In this document: positions 4,275-5,865 of the stretch, piece after piece
Numbering within the stretch: the first letter of the stretch is position 1
Layout of the letters: each line of letters opens with the position of its first letter
Source: Caldifarciminota bacterium
GTDB taxonomy: Bacteria > Hydrothermota > Tepidihabitantia > SM23-42
Reading direction: 5' to 3'
Length of the DNA: 5,865 nt
Assembly: GCA_023128195.1 (NCBI GenBank)
Contig: JAGMEL010000362.1
Location: 1 to 5,865 of the forward strand
The notes under the pieces: generated by a model
Seen by the model: the letters and a program-made list of their open reading frames with translations, nothing else
Database searches by the model: none
What the model was told of the DNA's origin: nothing
Made by a program: the position numbers and the translations under genes

Positions 4275-5865
4275 ATGGCACTTAAAAAAGGGCTTGGACC
4301 CTGGGATGTTTTTGCTATTGCAGCCGGAGCTATGATCAGCTCAGGGCTTTTTATCCTTCCCGGGCTTGCCTTTGCCAAAGCCGGTCCGGCAATGATTCTC
4401 GCTTATATTATTGCCGGTATATTAGTTATACCGACACTGCTTGCCAAAGCTGAACTCGCTACTGCAATGCCAAAGGCAGGTGGGGTCTATTTTTTTATAG
4501 AAAGAAGCATGGGTGCTGCACCAGGCACTCTGGCTGGAATTGCCGCATGGTTTTCATTGAGCTTTAAAAGCGCTTTTGCTCTTGTAGGCATAGGTGCGTT
4601 CGCAGTATTAATAAATCCAAATATTACTATTGTACAAATAAAACTTATCGCTGTAGGATGTTGCCTTTTTTTTATGGTCATCAATCTGTTCGGTGCAAAG
4701 CTTACAGGAAGGTTCCAGGTATCTATGGTTCTTTTCCTAATTGGTCTACTTATCTTGTATATTTTCCGGGGCACCATTTCTATTCAAATTGAAAGATATA
4801 CTCCTTTCATGCCATCCGGTTTCGGAGCCGTTTTTGCAACTGCAGGTCTGGTTTTTGTATCCTATGGAGGTCTAACAAAAGTTGCAAGTGTTGCAGAAGA
4901 GGTGAAAAATCCAGGCCGTAATATCCCTTTGGGAATGTTTCTTGCTTTTATAATCGTATTAATCCTTTACTCATTGACGATTTTCGTAACTGTGGGACTA
5001 GTCGGCGGTCCACAGCTCAAAAACTCACTTACACCAATTTCACATGGTGCCTCTACTTTTATGGGTGTACCAGGGAGCATAATAATGGCTATAGCTGGAC
5101 TACTGGCATTTGTCTCCACTGCTAATGCTGGCATCATGGCTGCTTCTCGTGCTCCAATGGCAATGAGTCGTGATCAGCTTTTACCTAATTTTTTTCAAAA
5201 GGTAAATTCAAAATTTGCTACACCTCATTGTTCTATACTCTTTACAGGTGCTTTTATGATAGCGGTTATCTTGTTCCTGGGATTAGAAAATCTTGTTAAG
5301 GTTGCTTCTACTATGAAGATTCTGTTGTTTATGTTTGTAAATTTAGCGCTTATTGTTATGAGAGAAAGTAAGATACAAAATTATCAACCAAAATTTCGAG
5401 CTCCTTTATATCCATGGCTTCAGATATTTGGTATTATTGGCTATGGATTTTTAATAATGGAAATGGGAAAAGTTACGCTTTCAGTAACAGTAATCTTCAT
5501 CGCCTGCGCACTGCTGTGGTATCTTATTTATGTCAGACCAAAAATAAGTAGAGAATCAGCATTAATGTATGTGGTTGAACGTATCACTGATCGACAAATA
5601 GTAACCGATACCTTGAAAGAAGAGCTGAGAGAAATTGTTAAGGAACGGGAAGAAATTATTGAAGACGAATTTGACCATCTTATAAAAGATTCACTTATTC
5701 TTAACTTTGATAAGAAAATACATTTTGATGAATTTATTAAAATCGCATCAGAAAAATTGAGTGAAAGATTAGGGGTGGGATCAAAAAAATTCGAAGAAAT
5801 TTTCATGGAAAGAGAAAAACAATCCTGTACTGCACTTCGTCCAGGACTTGCAATTCCACACATTA
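4275..5865 (+). CDS. APC superfamily permease fused to a C-terminal PTS EIIA (type 2) domain, partial
   Basis: The frame is open from ATG 4275 to the window edge: 530 codons, 3' end missing. Residues 10-420 form an APC transporter of about 12 TM segments. Family marks are GAMISSGLFILPG in TM1 (18-30), EEVKNPGRNIPLG (208-220), SRDQLLPNFF (298-307) and FRAPLYPWL (375-383). A charged, probably helical linker follows (about 425-470: TLKEELREIVKEREEIIEDEFD). Residues from about 473 match the start of a fructose/Ntr-type EIIA domain, ending at LRPGLAIPHI, where H529 fits the phosphorylated histidine. Substrate is probably an amino acid or polyamine, but cannot be read off; some APC proteins (KimA) carry K+. 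The gene starts 21 bp after the channel stop in the same frame, with no SD, so it is likely co-transcribed and perhaps coupled. The real length should be about 600-650 residues. Confidence 0.9.
   Translation, partial: MALKKGLGPWDVFAIAAGAMISSGLFILPGLAFAKAGPAMILAYIIAGILVIPTLLAKAELATAMPKAGGVYFFIERSMGAAPGTLAGIAAWFSLSFKSAFALVGIGAFAVLINPNITIVQIKLIAVGCCLFFMVINLFGAKLTGRFQVSMVLFLIGLLILYIFRGTISIQIERYTPFMPSGFGAVFATAGLVFVSYGGLTKVASVAEEVKNPGRNIPLGMFLAFIIVLILYSLTIFVTVGLVGGPQLKNSLTPISHGASTFMGVPGSIIMAIAGLLAFVSTANAGIMAASRAPMAMSRDQLLPNFFQKVNSKFATPHCSILFTGAFMIAVILFLGLENLVKVASTMKILLFMFVNLALIVMRESKIQNYQPKFRAPLYPWLQIFGIIGYGFLIMEMGKVTLSVTVIFIACALLWYLIYVRPKISRESALMYVVERITDRQIVTDTLKEELREIVKEREEIIEDEFDHLIKDSLILNFDKKIHFDEFIKIASEKLSERLGVGSKKFEEIFMEREKQSCTALRPGLAIPHI

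Noticed and set aside
4046..4378. Minus-strand open frame spanning the channel end and the permease start
   Set aside because: Its complement is clearly coding on the plus strand for two genes; no motif or SD supports it.
4487..4777. Minus-strand open frame within the permease
   Set aside because: Antisense shadow of APC transmembrane segments.
5528..5863. Minus-strand open frame opposite the linker and EIIA region
   Set aside because: Serine-rich antisense translation. The plus strand gives a continuous APC-EIIA frame with the AIPH motif.

Overview
The window is bacterial. It has a sigma70-type promoter, Shine-Dalgarno (SD) sites, an ABC-2 export operon and an amino-acid permease carrying a phosphotransferase-system EIIA domain. 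Intergenic DNA contains degenerate short repeats: an 8-bp TCTCCTTG tract, CTCTGCG/ATTCTGCGG-like runs, and a ~20-bp-period repeat. Two of these repeats have spread into the ends of neighbouring genes. Such repeats are familiar from uncultured candidate-phylum genomes, but the sequence alone does not fix the phylum.

Layout. Positions 1-47 are the last codons of a plus-strand gene ending in a SEC-C zinc-binding motif. Positions 48-339 are a convergent intergenic region with a small palindrome, six copies of a TTATCnCTGTAATC-like repeat and a hairpin that overlaps the stop codon of the next gene. Positions 340-3145 hold a minus-strand, three-gene ABC-2 transporter operon, transcribed in the order ATPase (2135-3145), permease (1278-2081), permease (340-1182). 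Repeat DNA lies at both junctions. Positions 3146-3251 are a divergent promoter region. Positions 3252-4253 encode, on the plus strand, a two-TM potassium channel with RCK (TrkA_N/TrkA_C) domains. After 21 bp follows a plus-strand APC permease fused to an EIIA-type domain (4275 to the window edge), cut just after the putative phospho-histidine.

How the genes may work together. The left operon looks like a complete ABC exporter or polysaccharide/drug efflux pump with a heterodimeric membrane part; its substrate cannot be read from the sequence. The right pair links potassium flux with amino-acid or cation transport. The most interesting signals are in this pair. The channel has a near-consensus promoter (TTGACT-17 bp-TATAAT) that would make its mRNA leaderless. 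Inside the channel gene a full AGGAGG sits 6 nt before Met98, at the start of the RCK domain, an arrangement like the internal start of the archaeal channel MthK. The next gene carries an EIIA domain, and in E. coli EIIA-Ntr is known to bind the RCK-type protein TrkA. A channel/permease module tuned by phosphotransfer is therefore a testable hypothesis.
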